Assembly: GCF_018137965.1 (NCBI RefSeq)
Contig: NZ_CP073100.1
Coordinates: 1,178,001 to 1,242,000 of the forward strand
DNA: 64,000 bases
Source of the DNA: Luteolibacter ambystomatis
Lineage (GTDB): Bacteria > Verrucomicrobiota > Verrucomicrobiia > Verrucomicrobiales > Akkermansiaceae
Direction: 5' to 3'
How positions within the stretch are numbered: position 1 is the stretch's first letter; each line of letters opens with the position of its first letter. Below, one piece after another: positions 52,291-60,948 of this stretch. The position numbers were made by a program, and so were the translations under genes. The notes below the pieces were generated by a model that did not search any database, was not told the origin of the DNA, and saw only the letters and a list, made by a program, of their open reading frames with translations.

Positions 52291-53226
52291 ATGATTTCCC
52301 AAATTCCAAAGAGACGCCGCCCGCGCGGTATGGCTCTTCTCGCCGTGATCTGGCTGATCGCGGTGCTTGGGCTGGCGTGCATGGCGGCGCTCCGGGTGGT
52401 GAGCTTTGATATGGATGTCGCCGCCGCGAAGATCCATGGCTTCGAGGCGAAACAACTTGCCGAGATGGGCGTCGCGGTTGCTTCCAATCCGGCGGTGAAG
52501 CCCAGCGATCCCATCCTCCACCACACGGAGGAGGGGGGGGAGGGCTACGATGTCAAAATCACCTCGGAGGGAGCGCGTTTCAACATCAACGCCATCATCC
52601 TGCGGGACGACAAGGCGCTGCTGCGCAAGATGTTCACCGACTGGGGTTTGGAAATGGAAGAAGCCCAGGATGTGAGCGATGCCCTGTCCGACTGGATCGA
52701 CGGTGATGACGAAGTCGCCCTCAACGGTGCCGAGAAGGACTGGTATCTGGAGCAAGGGCGTATCAATCAGCCTTTCAATCATCCGTTTTACAGTCTTGAT
52801 GAGGTCCGCTTGGTGCGTGGCATGGACCGGGTGGAAGCGGTGAAGCCGGATTGGCGGAATTGGTTCACGATCTGGAGCGGTGGCGCTCTGGACCTGAACG
52901 AAGCATCCGCCGAGCTCATCGCCGCAGCGGCCGAGGTGCCGGTGGAAACCGCTGACCAAGTGGTGGAGCGGGTTCGTGGCTCGGATGGCATCCGCTACAC
53001 GGATGACGATGTTCCTTTCCAAAACGCCTCCGAGGCGCTTGCCTTGCTGGGCGTTGATAGCAATGGCCGTCCGGACATCGTCCAGCGTTTCACCGTCAAT
53101 GACTCCACCGTCCGGATCGAGAGCATCGGTCATGGCGAAGGCTCCACCCGCAAGATTTCCTTGATTCTCCGCAACCGCACCGGCCGCCCGGCCATTCTAG
53201 AACGATCTGAAGAAGTGATTCCGTGA
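52291..53226 (+). CDS. gspK: Type II secretion minor pseudopilin GspK
   Basis: The N-terminus 'RRRPRGMALLAVIWLIAVLG' has G before M rather than F and lacks a Glu at +5, exactly as expected of GspK. Two SAM/HhH-type blocks are visible: 'VSDALSDWIDGDDEVALNGAE' and 'DLNEASAELIAAAAEVPVETADQVVE' (as 'LNEASAELIAAAAEVPVE'). The D/E-rich loops fit calcium binding. At 311 residues it is normal. The stop overlaps the GTG of the following gene. Confidence 0.88.
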   Translation: MISQIPKRRRPRGMALLAVIWLIAVLGLACMAALRVVSFDMDVAAAKIHGFEAKQLAEMGVAVASNPAVKPSDPILHHTEEGGEGYDVKITSEGARFNINAIILRDDKALLRKMFTDWGLEMEEAQDVSDALSDWIDGDDEVALNGAEKDWYLEQGRINQPFNHPFYSLDEVRLVRGMDRVEAVKPDWRNWFTIWSGGALDLNEASAELIAAAAEVPVETADQVVERVRGSDGIRYTDDDVPFQNASEALALLGVDSNGRPDIVQRFTVNDSTVRIESIGHGEGSTRKISLILRNRTGRPAILERSEEVIP

Positions 53227-54470
53227 GCAAACAGTCCGACAACGTGATGCTGGTCCCCGGTGAGTCCGGGTGGGAAATTTGGTCGGGCTCGTCCGCCACA
53301 GGGTTCACCTTGCTGTCCGCCACGGGAACCTCCCGGGCGTCGGATATCACCGGGCTGCCGTCGGGTGATCTGACCATGCTTTTCCCGGTGCGCGCGATCA
53401 CCGCGCTGCCCCTGAAGGTGACTTCCGAGGATCCGTCCCTCATCGGTGACATGGCCGTCATGTATGCCGAGCGGCAGGGCTTGCGTCCCGATCCCATGGC
53501 CGGACAATTGACCGACCAGTTCATCGTCAGTCAGGAAGGGGATCAGACCACTTTGCTTTCCGCGGTCCTGCGGCCTCCCGGTGAGGGTGAAATGCCACCG
53601 CGTGGGCCCAAGGAATTCGATCTCTCCGCGCGTGCCCTGCCTTACCAAGGGGATTCCCTGGTGGTTTGGAAGGAATTCGACCGCTGGGTGTTTGCGGTCT
53701 CGAAGGGCGGGAAGCTGCTTTACTGCCAGGCCACGGCTGTGGACGCGCCGAATCCGGATGAATCGTTCGTCCGGGAGGTGCGTCTCTCGTTGATCCAGTT
53801 GTCCCTCCAAGGCTTGGATTGTAATCCGGCACGGGTCGTGGTCTACGCGAATGCCGGTGCGGATGGCGCCGCGCTTTCCAGCCTGTTCGGCCCCGGAGTG
53901 ATCGTGCAGCCGAAGCCGGCACCGGTGCTTCCGGAGCCCCACAGCAAGTTGCTGCCCGCGGATGTGCGTGCGGCGCGCCGGCAGGCGGTCCGCCGCCAGC
54001 AAACCATCGCCGCCGTGGCTTTGATCGCCCTGCTCTATCTCGGCGGTCTCGGCTGGGTCGGCTACAGCTACTGGAAGGACAGCCGCACCATCAAGCGCCT
54101 GCGGGCTGCGGCCAGCGAGGTGGGGCCGGAGCGCGAGGCCTACCAGCAGCACATCGCAAAGTGGGACGAACTCGCCCCCGTGGTGGACATCAACAAGTCG
54201 CCCGTCGAGCTCATGTACCGGGTGGCGACGGCGATTCCCGGAAACGGCGGCGTTCGTTTGAAGGATGCCGACATCGATGGCACGGAAATCAAGCTGCGGG
54301 GCCAGGGACAGCAGCCGGCCCCGATCAAGCAGTTCGATCTGGCTCTCCGGAAAAGCGATCAATTGGCGGGGTTCACCTGGGTGAACCAGGAGCCCACCCA
54401 GGACAACAAAGTGGGGTGGACCTTCAATTTCACCGGCAGTGCGCCCGGCGCGACAGGCACAAAACCCTGA
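53223..54470 (+). CDS. GspL/PilM-like inner-membrane platform protein
   Basis: The 415-residue protein has an N-terminal cytoplasmic domain of about 240 residues, with a distant actin-like (PilM/GspL) character ('GGKLLYCQATAVDA', 'FVREVRLSLIQLSLQGL'), one transmembrane helix ('TIAAVALIALLYLGGLGWVGY') and a periplasmic ferredoxin-like end of about 120 residues ('VELMYRVATAIPGNGGVRLKD'). That layout and its place after GspK define it as the L component. It starts at a GTG overlapping the GspK stop. Confidence 0.75.
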   Translation: MSKQSDNVMLVPGESGWEIWSGSSATGFTLLSATGTSRASDITGLPSGDLTMLFPVRAITALPLKVTSEDPSLIGDMAVMYAERQGLRPDPMAGQLTDQFIVSQEGDQTTLLSAVLRPPGEGEMPPRGPKEFDLSARALPYQGDSLVVWKEFDRWVFAVSKGGKLLYCQATAVDAPNPDESFVREVRLSLIQLSLQGLDCNPARVVVYANAGADGAALSSLFGPGVIVQPKPAPVLPEPHSKLLPADVRAARRQAVRRQQTIAAVALIALLYLGGLGWVGYSYWKDSRTIKRLRAAASEVGPEREAYQQHIAKWDELAPVVDINKSPVELMYRVATAIPGNGGVRLKDADIDGTEIKLRGQGQQPAPIKQFDLALRKSDQLAGFTWVNQEPTQDNKVGWTFNFTGSAPGATGTKP

Positions 54471-54574
54471 TTTGTCACCCGATAAACCGACAAATCGTTT
54501 CGCGGGCGGGTTTCTTTTTTCGTTCCGACCGGATTGGAACCGCCCGATTTTCCTGATCCACGCTATTTTTCCTC

Positions 54575-55108
54575 ATGTCCTCCAACGAAAAGCGCCTGCT
54601 CGCCATTCTCGGCATCGGCGGATTCATTCTGATCAACATTCTGGGCTTTGTGAAAATCAAGCAGTTCCGCGCCCAGCTGGTGGCGGACGAAGCCAAGGCC
54701 CGGAGTGAATACAACATGGCCAAGCTGGCCTTGGAGATGCGCGATCAGGTCGCCGGGGAGATGGACTGGCTCTCCCAGTATGAGCCGAAGCCCCAGGAGG
54801 AGCAGGATGTGCAATCCGCCCTCCAGCAACTGGTGGAGCGTGAGGCGACTTCCCGCGGGCTGACGATCAAGTCCCAGAAGTTGTTGCCCACGGACACCAA
54901 TCAGAAACATTACCACCGTGCGAAGGTTGAATTCAAAGTCTCCGGCACGGAAGAGAATCTCTACAAGTGGATCGGCCGGCTCCAGATTCCCAGTGAGTTC
55001 CGGGCCGTGACGAAGATCAGGCTGGTGCCTGAAACCTCCGACGATACCCGGATCGAAGCCGTTCTCACCATCGAGCAATGGTTCGTTGCTCCAACCTCGA
55101 ACATTTGA
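54575..55108 (+). CDS. GspM/PilO-like inner-membrane platform protein
   Basis: 177 residues: a short cytoplasmic tail, one helix ('LLAILGIGGFILINILGFV'), a coiled segment and a ferredoxin-like periplasmic domain ('YHRAKVEFKVSGTEENLYKWI', 'RLVPETSDDTRIEAVLTIEQ'). This is the GspM/PilO arrangement, and it follows the GspL-like gene as usual. A gap of about 100 bases precedes it, so it may have its own ribosome binding and perhaps a promoter. Confidence 0.75.
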   Translation: MSSNEKRLLAILGIGGFILINILGFVKIKQFRAQLVADEAKARSEYNMAKLALEMRDQVAGEMDWLSQYEPKPQEEQDVQSALQQLVEREATSRGLTIKSQKLLPTDTNQKHYHRAKVEFKVSGTEENLYKWIGRLQIPSEFRAVTKIRLVPETSDDTRIEAVLTIEQWFVAPTSNI

Positions 55109-55112
55109 GGCC

Positions 55113-55814
55113 ATGAAAACATCACGACTTTCCATTTTCCTGATGTCCCTCCTGTGCGTCCCCACCGTCTTCGCGGCAGGACCGGTGGAGAAAAGGTCGG
55201 ACACCTATTACAGCCGTCTTTGGACCAATTCGCCGTTCACGACGAAGCCGCCTCCACCGGACCAAGGACCTATCCATGATCCTTTCGAGGACTACGCGTT
55301 GAGCGCCGTGATGCCGCTTCCCCGGGGAGGTTACATGGTGGTGATCCAGAACAAAAAGAAGCCGGACGACCGCGTTACGATCCTGCCGGACCAACCCTCC
55401 GACTTCAAGGTCATGGAGGTGAAAACCGGCGACGGCAAACCGCGCTCCACGACGGTCAAGTTGTCCAGCGGATCGAAGACCGGCACGGTTTCTTTCGATG
55501 AGAAGCTTTTGGTCATCAGGCAGGTGGCTCCGAAAAATCCCGGAGCCCCGGGTGGCCCCGGCAACCCGAACAATCCGGGTGGCGTGGCGGTGCCCGGCGC
55601 ACCCGGTGCTCCAAACGTAGTCAACAATCCTATCCCCAGCGGTAATCCCGGAGCTCCAGTGGCCCCGGGCGTGACCCATTCGGGTGGTGGGCTCCCCGGC
55701 GGGCCATCCGCCACGGGTACCGGTACTGCCAATACCGCCAACAGCGGCGGTGTCCGCCCGCCTCGTCCCCGTGTCATCCCCAGCCAAGGCGGGGGTGGTG
55801 CGGGCCGCCGCTGA
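55113..55814 (+). CDS. Secreted Pro/Gly-rich protein in the GspC position
   Basis: A signal peptide (MKTSRLSIFLMSLLCVPTVFA) is followed by a small domain of about 100 residues ('LPRGGYMVVIQNKKKPDDRV', 'STTVKLSSGSKTGTVSFDEK') and then a collagen-like low-complexity tail of about 75 residues, rich in Pro, Gly, Asn and Ala. Its place right before the secretin and the size of its first domain suggest a GspC/PilP-like link between the inner-membrane platform and the secretin, but it has no PDZ or clear HR domain. The start at 55113 is four bases after the previous stop. Confidence 0.6.
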   Translation: MKTSRLSIFLMSLLCVPTVFAAGPVEKRSDTYYSRLWTNSPFTTKPPPPDQGPIHDPFEDYALSAVMPLPRGGYMVVIQNKKKPDDRVTILPDQPSDFKVMEVKTGDGKPRSTTVKLSSGSKTGTVSFDEKLLVIRQVAPKNPGAPGGPGNPNNPGGVAVPGAPGAPNVVNNPIPSGNPGAPVAPGVTHSGGGLPGGPSATGTGTANTANSGGVRPPRPRVIPSQGGGGAGRR

Positions 55815-55855
55815 ATTTTTCCCACCACTTTCCATCCCCACGTTTTTTGCCTCAC

Positions 55856-58414
55856 ATGCACGCCATACGTCGTCTCGTCCCTCTCGGCCTGATCGCGCTT
55901 TCCAGCGCGTTTGCCCAGGAAAATCCCGAGCAAGTGCCACCCATCCCGCCGAATGTTCCGGTCCCGGGTAATGCGGCAGGTCCCACTCAGAATCCGGCCG
56001 CCCCGGCTCCGGGCGGAAACCGTGCTCCGGGTGCCAACCGGCTTCCTGCTCCGGGAGCCCAGGCGAATCAGGACAACATCCCGCTGGAAGATCGGAAACT
56101 GGTCGAGACCATCAACGGTGCGAAGGTTACCGGTGCCGAACTGGCGGACTATTATCACGAATACACGGGACGCCGGGTGGTGGTGTCCGTAGCCGCTTCC
56201 CAGGCGGAGTTTTCCTTCATCCTTCAGGCCAGCCCCAAGGATCCGCTGACCTTCAAGAAGGCTGCGGATCTGCTCAAGATGGCTGCGCTGACCGAGGGTT
56301 TCGTTTTCGTGCCGGCAGGTGAAGGCGTGGACCGCCTCTTGTTCTCTGGGAATCCCTCGAACAACCCGAAGGGGTTGGTGGGGGTGTTCAACGAGCACGA
56401 CGTGCTGCCGGAGGAGGATCTGGTCGTCGCCTATGTGATGAATTTCCAGTATCTCAAACCGGAGCAGGCGAAGACGATCTTCGATGGCGTGGTCGGGCAG
56501 TCTACGGGAAATTACAGCTCGGTGGTTCCCGTCGCCAACGCCTCCGCCTTGGTCATCACCGACAATATTTCCGTCATTCGCAAGCTGATCCAGCTCAAGG
56601 AGGAGATCGACAAACCGTCCGGCGATCTCAAATCCAAGTTCATCAAGGTACAGTATGCGGATGTGACCGAACTGGCCCAGACCCTGAACGAAATCTTCAG
56701 TGCCCAGGCTCAGACGCAACGCACCGCAGGCATCCAACAGGCAGTTCCACAGCCGGCTCCCGGCGGTGCTCCAGGGCAGGTTGGCAACCGCACATCTTCC
56801 GCTGGTGAGGAGATTCCGCCACAGATCGTGCCGGACGCCCGTACCAATCGTATTTTCATCCGGGCCAGTGCGGTGGATCTGGCGATGGTCGAGCAACTTG
56901 TGAAGGACTTCGACACCAAGACGGATGACCGCAATTTCCTTCGTCGCAAGCTTCGCTTCCTGACTGCGGGGGATTTCCTTGGCATCGCCGGAGACGCTCT
57001 GACCCGCGCCTTCACCGGCACTGGCTCGGGCGGCAGCGGCGGTGCAGGCGCCGGTTCCACTGGTGCCAATTTCGGCGGCGGCGGTGGTGGCAACCGCTCT
57101 TCGGGCGGTGGCACACGCACCAACAACTCGGGTGCAAGCGGTCGCAATTCCATGGGCACCTCGGCTTCCAGTGGCGGTTCCTTTGGTTCCGGCGGCAGCT
57201 CGTTTGGCTCGGGCGGCGGCAGTGGTTCGGGTTCCGGCAGTGGCGGTGGTCTTGGTAGCAGTTCGGTGTCCGAGCCGAATGTTTCGACCGCTCCGCAGTC
57301 GCTCCTCGTCGGCCGCACCCTGCTGGTCGCGGACAATATCACCAACTCCATCATCGTGCAGGGCCCGCCGGCCAGTGTGGAGGTGATCGAGAAGCTCCTC
57401 GACCAGGTGGACGTGAAGGCGGATCAGGTCATGATCTCCACCGTCTTCGGCCAGCTTACGGTCAACGACGACCTCAACTACGGTGTCGATTTCCTGAAGA
57501 CCTTCGGTAACAAGAAGACGGGTGTCGCGGGTGGCAGCACTCCAGTTGCGGGTGATGATAGTCCTTCCGTGCCGATCAATCCGGCCACACTGCTCACCCC
57601 CGCGAACTTCCCGGCGAGCAACGGCCTGAACATCTATGGTACCATCGGCCGATCCTACAGTATCTATCTGAGCGCTCTCCAGGCGACGGGCAACTTTACG
57701 GTCCTCTCCCGTCCGAGCATCTACACGGCCAACAACAAGAAGGGCCTGATCTCGTCCGGCCAGCAGATCGCCGTGCCGACCAACACCTACAACAACACCG
57801 GCAGCGGTGGCACCACCGGCGGTCTCCAGACCAACATCGAATACAAGGACGTGGTGCTGAAGCTGGAAGTCGTCCCGCTCATCAATTCCGCGGATGAGAT
57901 CACCCTCCAGATCGCTCTCATCAGCGATGAAGTCGGTGCGAACCAGACCGTGGGCGAGTTGACCGTGCCGACCATCATCACCCGTGAGATGACCACCACG
58001 GTGACGGTGCCGAACAACCAGACGGTGGTGCTGGGCGGCCTCATCATCTCCCGCGATCGTGACAGCGTGAGCGGTATTCCGATCCTTAGCAGAATTCCCG
58101 GCCTCGGAAAACTCTTCTCCAGCACCTCCAAGGAAAAGGAGAAGTCCGAACTGCTCATCTTCATGCAGCCGTCCATCGTCCGTGCCGACAAGCAGCTCGA
58201 TGCCGTGCAGACCGACATGGACCGCCGTTACAGCCTCTCTCCGGACCTCCGCAACTTCGGCGATGGCCCGGGCTCGATTCCGCCGCCCGATGGCATCGTG
58301 CCGGTGACCGAGAAATATTCGAAGGGCACCAAGAAGGCCGCCACCTCCGACTACGACGCCCCTGCCAAGCGGACCTCCACCAGCGGCACCAAGGCCTTCC
58401 GCCGTCCGCGCTGA
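55856..58414 (+). CDS. gspD: Type II secretion outer-membrane secretin GspD
   Basis: The 852-residue product has a signal peptide (MHAIRRLVPLGLIALSSAFA), a Pro-rich linker, N-domains ('YADVTELAQTLNEIFSAQ', 'IVPDARTNRIFIRASAVDLAMVEQLV' as 'VPDARTNRIFIRASAVD'), and the C-terminal secretin core ('TVTVPNNQTVVLGGLIISRD', 'GIPILSRIPGLGKLFSSTS', 'ELLIFMQPSIV'). Between the N-domains is a Gly/Ser-rich stretch of about 85 residues (residues 388-472), longer than usual. Start 55856 is preferred to a TTG at 55847. A 1093-residue antisense frame over this gene is spurious. A terminator ends the operon. Confidence 0.93.
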   Translation: MHAIRRLVPLGLIALSSAFAQENPEQVPPIPPNVPVPGNAAGPTQNPAAPAPGGNRAPGANRLPAPGAQANQDNIPLEDRKLVETINGAKVTGAELADYYHEYTGRRVVVSVAASQAEFSFILQASPKDPLTFKKAADLLKMAALTEGFVFVPAGEGVDRLLFSGNPSNNPKGLVGVFNEHDVLPEEDLVVAYVMNFQYLKPEQAKTIFDGVVGQSTGNYSSVVPVANASALVITDNISVIRKLIQLKEEIDKPSGDLKSKFIKVQYADVTELAQTLNEIFSAQAQTQRTAGIQQAVPQPAPGGAPGQVGNRTSSAGEEIPPQIVPDARTNRIFIRASAVDLAMVEQLVKDFDTKTDDRNFLRRKLRFLTAGDFLGIAGDALTRAFTGTGSGGSGGAGAGSTGANFGGGGGGNRSSGGGTRTNNSGASGRNSMGTSASSGGSFGSGGSSFGSGGGSGSGSGSGGGLGSSSVSEPNVSTAPQSLLVGRTLLVADNITNSIIVQGPPASVEVIEKLLDQVDVKADQVMISTVFGQLTVNDDLNYGVDFLKTFGNKKTGVAGGSTPVAGDDSPSVPINPATLLTPANFPASNGLNIYGTIGRSYSIYLSALQATGNFTVLSRPSIYTANNKKGLISSGQQIAVPTNTYNNTGSGGTTGGLQTNIEYKDVVLKLEVVPLINSADEITLQIALISDEVGANQTVGELTVPTIITREMTTTVTVPNNQTVVLGGLIISRDRDSVSGIPILSRIPGLGKLFSSTSKEKEKSELLIFMQPSIVRADKQLDAVQTDMDRRYSLSPDLRNFGDGPGSIPPPDGIVPVTEKYSKGTKKAATSDYDAPAKRTSTSGTKAFRRPR

Positions 58415-58437
58415 ACCGGAACCGACCTTATCTTTCC

Positions 58438-58475
58438 ACGGCCACCTGGCATCCCGCCGGGTGGCCGTTTTGTAT
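58438..58475 (+). terminator. Intrinsic terminator at the end of the type II secretion operon
   Basis: CGGCCACC (58439-58446), a 13-base loop, GGTGGCCG (58460-58467), then TTTTGTATTT. It starts 24 bases past the gspD stop and separates that operon from the MBL-fold gene at 58521. Confidence 0.88.
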
Positions 58476-58520
58476 TTCAGGAGGCACGGATTTGATTCGC
58501 ATTCCGGAGCATCCGGGGCT

Positions 58521-59936
58521 ATGTCTAACAAACCGATGAAACTGCGATTCTGCGGCGCGGCCGGCACGACGACAGGTTCCCAGCATCTGCTGGAAGTGAA
58601 TGGAAAGCGCATCCTGCTCGATTGCGGATTGTATCAAGGCAGCCGCAAGCATGCCTATGACGTGAACTGTTGCTTCCCCTACTTCGAACCATCATCGATC
58701 GATGCGGTCATTCTCTCCCACGCGCACATCGACCATTCAGGCAACCTGCCGAATCTCAGCCGCAAGGGCTTCACCGGAAACATCTACTCCACCGATGGCA
58801 CCCGCGACCTGTGCCAGATCATGCTCGCGGACTCCGCCCACATCCAGCAGGGGGACATCGAGTGGCTGAACAAGCACCGCCTTCGCGAAGGCCTGCCGCC
58901 GGTTGAGCCGCTGTACTCCCAGCAGGATGCCGAGCACTGTCTCCGCCAGTTCGTGACGGTCAGCTACGATCGCCCGATGTATGTTTGCGATGGCGTCAAG
59001 GTCACCTTCATCGATGCGGGCCACATTCTCGGCAGCGCCCAGGTGTTGCTGGAGATCGAGGACAAGGCGGACGGACGCCGGAAGCGCTTCCTGTTTTCCG
59101 GGGACGTGGGCAGGGGAGGGAATGAAGTGCTGCGTGATCCGGTGCCGGTGCCGGATGTGGACTTCGTGCTCATGGAGAGCACGTATGGTGGTCGTGAGCA
59201 CGAGGCTCCGCCGGGAGAGAGCGAATACTTCGCGAGGCTCATTCACGAAGCCTTGGAACGCGGCGGGAAGATCCTCATCCCGGCCTTCGCGGTCGAGCGA
59301 ACCCAGCAGATCCTCTTCATGCTCCACGAGTTGTTCACGGACGGAAGGATCCCGGACATGCCGGTTTACGTGGACAGTCCGCTGGCGGTCAGCGCCACCG
59401 AGATCTACCGCCTGCACCCGGAGTGTTTCAACGAGACGGTGTATGAAACCCTCTTCGAGAAGCAGAATCCTTTCGGGTTCGAGAACCTCACTCTGGTCCG
59501 CAGTGTGAAGGGTTCGATGGAGCTGAACGAAATCGACGGCCGTGCGATCATCATCGCCGCGTCCGGAATGTGCGAGGCGGGGCGCATTCTCCATCACCTC
59601 AAGAACAACATTGGCGATCCCCGCACCACCGTCCTGTTTGTCGGCTACTGCGCGGACCACACGCTGGGCCGCCGCATCCGGGATGGCGAGAAGGAGGTGC
59701 CTATTTTGGGAAGCCGCTATCGGGTCCGCGCGAAGATCGAAGCGGTGGATTCCTTTTCCGGTCACGCGGATCATTCGGAGTTGCTCGATTGGTTTGCCCG
59801 GACGGGCGGACCAAAGGAAAAAGTCTGGCTGGTGCATGGGGAGCCGGATCATGCCGAGGCCTTGCGCGAAGCCTTGGCCGCCAGGCACTCGGGCACGGTG
59901 GAGGTCGCCAGACTGGGGGAGACGGTGGATTTCTGA
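58521..59936 (+). CDS. MBL-fold / beta-CASP RNA-processing exonuclease-like protein
   Basis: The metallo-beta-lactamase motif 2 is 'SHAHIDHSGN' (HxHxDH) and motif 3 'DAGHILGSAQ'; the beta-CASP part carries 'ILIPAFAVERTQQILFML', 'PVYVDSPLAVSATEIY' and 'SGMCEAGRILHHL', with 'SGHADHSELLDWF' near the end. This is the KOW-less CPSF73-like (YbgA/TTHA0252-type) family of metal-dependent RNases. The ATG at 58521 is chosen over 58461; upstream lies the terminator. The 471 residues are normal for TTHA0252-type enzymes. Confidence 0.92.
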   Translation: MSNKPMKLRFCGAAGTTTGSQHLLEVNGKRILLDCGLYQGSRKHAYDVNCCFPYFEPSSIDAVILSHAHIDHSGNLPNLSRKGFTGNIYSTDGTRDLCQIMLADSAHIQQGDIEWLNKHRLREGLPPVEPLYSQQDAEHCLRQFVTVSYDRPMYVCDGVKVTFIDAGHILGSAQVLLEIEDKADGRRKRFLFSGDVGRGGNEVLRDPVPVPDVDFVLMESTYGGREHEAPPGESEYFARLIHEALERGGKILIPAFAVERTQQILFMLHELFTDGRIPDMPVYVDSPLAVSATEIYRLHPECFNETVYETLFEKQNPFGFENLTLVRSVKGSMELNEIDGRAIIIAASGMCEAGRILHHLKNNIGDPRTTVLFVGYCADHTLGRRIRDGEKEVPILGSRYRVRAKIEAVDSFSGHADHSELLDWFARTGGPKEKVWLVHGEPDHAEALREALAARHSGTVEVARLGETVDF

Positions 59937-60003
59937 CGCAAAAATGCAGCGAAATGCTTGCCAAGCCGGATTGCGGGCGTTAACCATCCCGCCCGGCCCG
60001 AAA

Positions 60004-60078
60004 GCGCGGTTAGCTCAGTGGTAGAGCACATCGTTCACACCGATGGGGTCGCAGGTTCGAACCCTGCACCGCGCACCA
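60004..60078 (+). tRNA. tRNA-Val (CAC anticodon)
   Basis: GCGCGGT pairs with ACCGCGC as the acceptor stem; the D arm is GCTCAGTGGTAGAGC, the anticodon arm CATCG-TTCACAC-CGATG with CAC at the anticodon, and the T arm GCAGG-TTCGAAC-CCTGC. Discriminator A and an encoded CCA follow. Reads codon GUG. Confidence 0.97.
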
Positions 60079-60159
60079 TTTCCTGTCCTTGAGGACGGTT
60101 GAACGTGGAAGAAGCAGGCTGCTTTGTAATGGTTCGCCTACCGCCACTCTGATAGATGA

Positions 60160-60597
60160 ATGGCCATGGATGATCTTGGGGTCATTCTTATTCTATTGGC
60201 TCATCTGGTGGTGCTCGTGTGGATGCAAATCCGTATCGAGCGCGATCTCGGAGAAGCGCTCGGACATCGCCGCGGATGGGGATGGCCGGGATTCGGACGC
60301 GGTGCCGTCGGCGCTTTGGCGGCCATCAATCGCGGACGTGCCATTCGTGTGGAAGTGTGTCCGCTTTGCCATCGGAGGAAGGTGGCAGGAGTGGCCCGTT
60401 GCTTCTGCGGCGCTCCTTATGTCGATGCCGCGGATCCTGCCATTGTGGTGGAACTCCGCAAGAGATGTGCGGCGGCGCAACAGGCGAGAAGGGAACGCTC
60501 GGTAACGAAACGGATGGCGCATGTGATTCCCCGGTCACCGGATGCTCCTTTGGCGACCGCATCGCCGCAGTTGTCATCACGCACTCAATCAAAATGA
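60160..60597 (+). CDS. Small membrane-anchored zinc-ribbon protein
   Basis: One N-terminal hydrophobic helix ('LGVILILLAHLVVLVWMQI') is followed by a charged linker and 'VCPLCHRRKVAGVARCFCGAPYVDAADPAIVVEL' (as 'VCPLCHRRKVAGVARCFCG' and 'APYVDAADPAIVVEL'), where three or four Cys form a zinc knuckle. The last 40 residues are Arg/Ser-rich and disordered. No family recognised. An ATG at 60166 is an alternative start. It follows the tRNA-Val gene. Confidence 0.5.
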   Translation: MAMDDLGVILILLAHLVVLVWMQIRIERDLGEALGHRRGWGWPGFGRGAVGALAAINRGRAIRVEVCPLCHRRKVAGVARCFCGAPYVDAADPAIVVELRKRCAAAQQARRERSVTKRMAHVIPRSPDAPLATASPQLSSRTQSK

Positions 60598-60948
60598 CGA
60601 TGCGTGTGGAATCTGACACCCAACGATATGCCAGTTCCCGAAGGATTCCCTTTCGGTCAGGTCGGCATGGGATTGGGACTTGCGTCCGGATGGGGGCGTG
60701 TCAGAGTCCGCGCGTCGGCCACCCTCCGCGGGAGGGATTCACCGGAGGAGGCCGACCGGGGATCATTCCCGGTGCTCCACCCTTGATGATTCCGCCATCC
60801 ATTACTGCCGTTTCGGCAAACCCATCAGGTCGGGATATCCAGTGGATCCGGACCGATGACATCGGCCGGGAAACTTGCCCCGGTTCTGTATCAAACGCGA
60901 CCAGCCGACCTTTTCCGAAGAAGGATTCCCGACCGACCAAGGCCCTGC
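60598..60948. other. 350-base gap, no convincing gene
   Basis: Open frames here on both strands are short, overlapping and low in information. The stretch contains GC-rich partial palindromes (GGCCGACC/GGTCGGCC-type near 60715-60760 and GGGATCATTCCC around 60760-60775) like the repeats in other gaps. The promoter of the following PLP-enzyme gene is probably here, but I see no clear boxes. Confidence 0.4.

Noticed and set aside
57000..57270. A tandem repeat array or CRISPR-like structure in the Gly/Ser-coding stretch.
   Set aside because: The repeats are imperfect GGC/AGC/TCG codon runs in frame with gspD; there are no spacers or constant repeats.
55331..58612. A 1093-codon minus-strand frame across gspD and the end of the C-like gene.
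   Set aside because: Antisense of the secretin with low-complexity Arg/Gly/His composition; length is due to scarcity of stop codons in GC-rich DNA.
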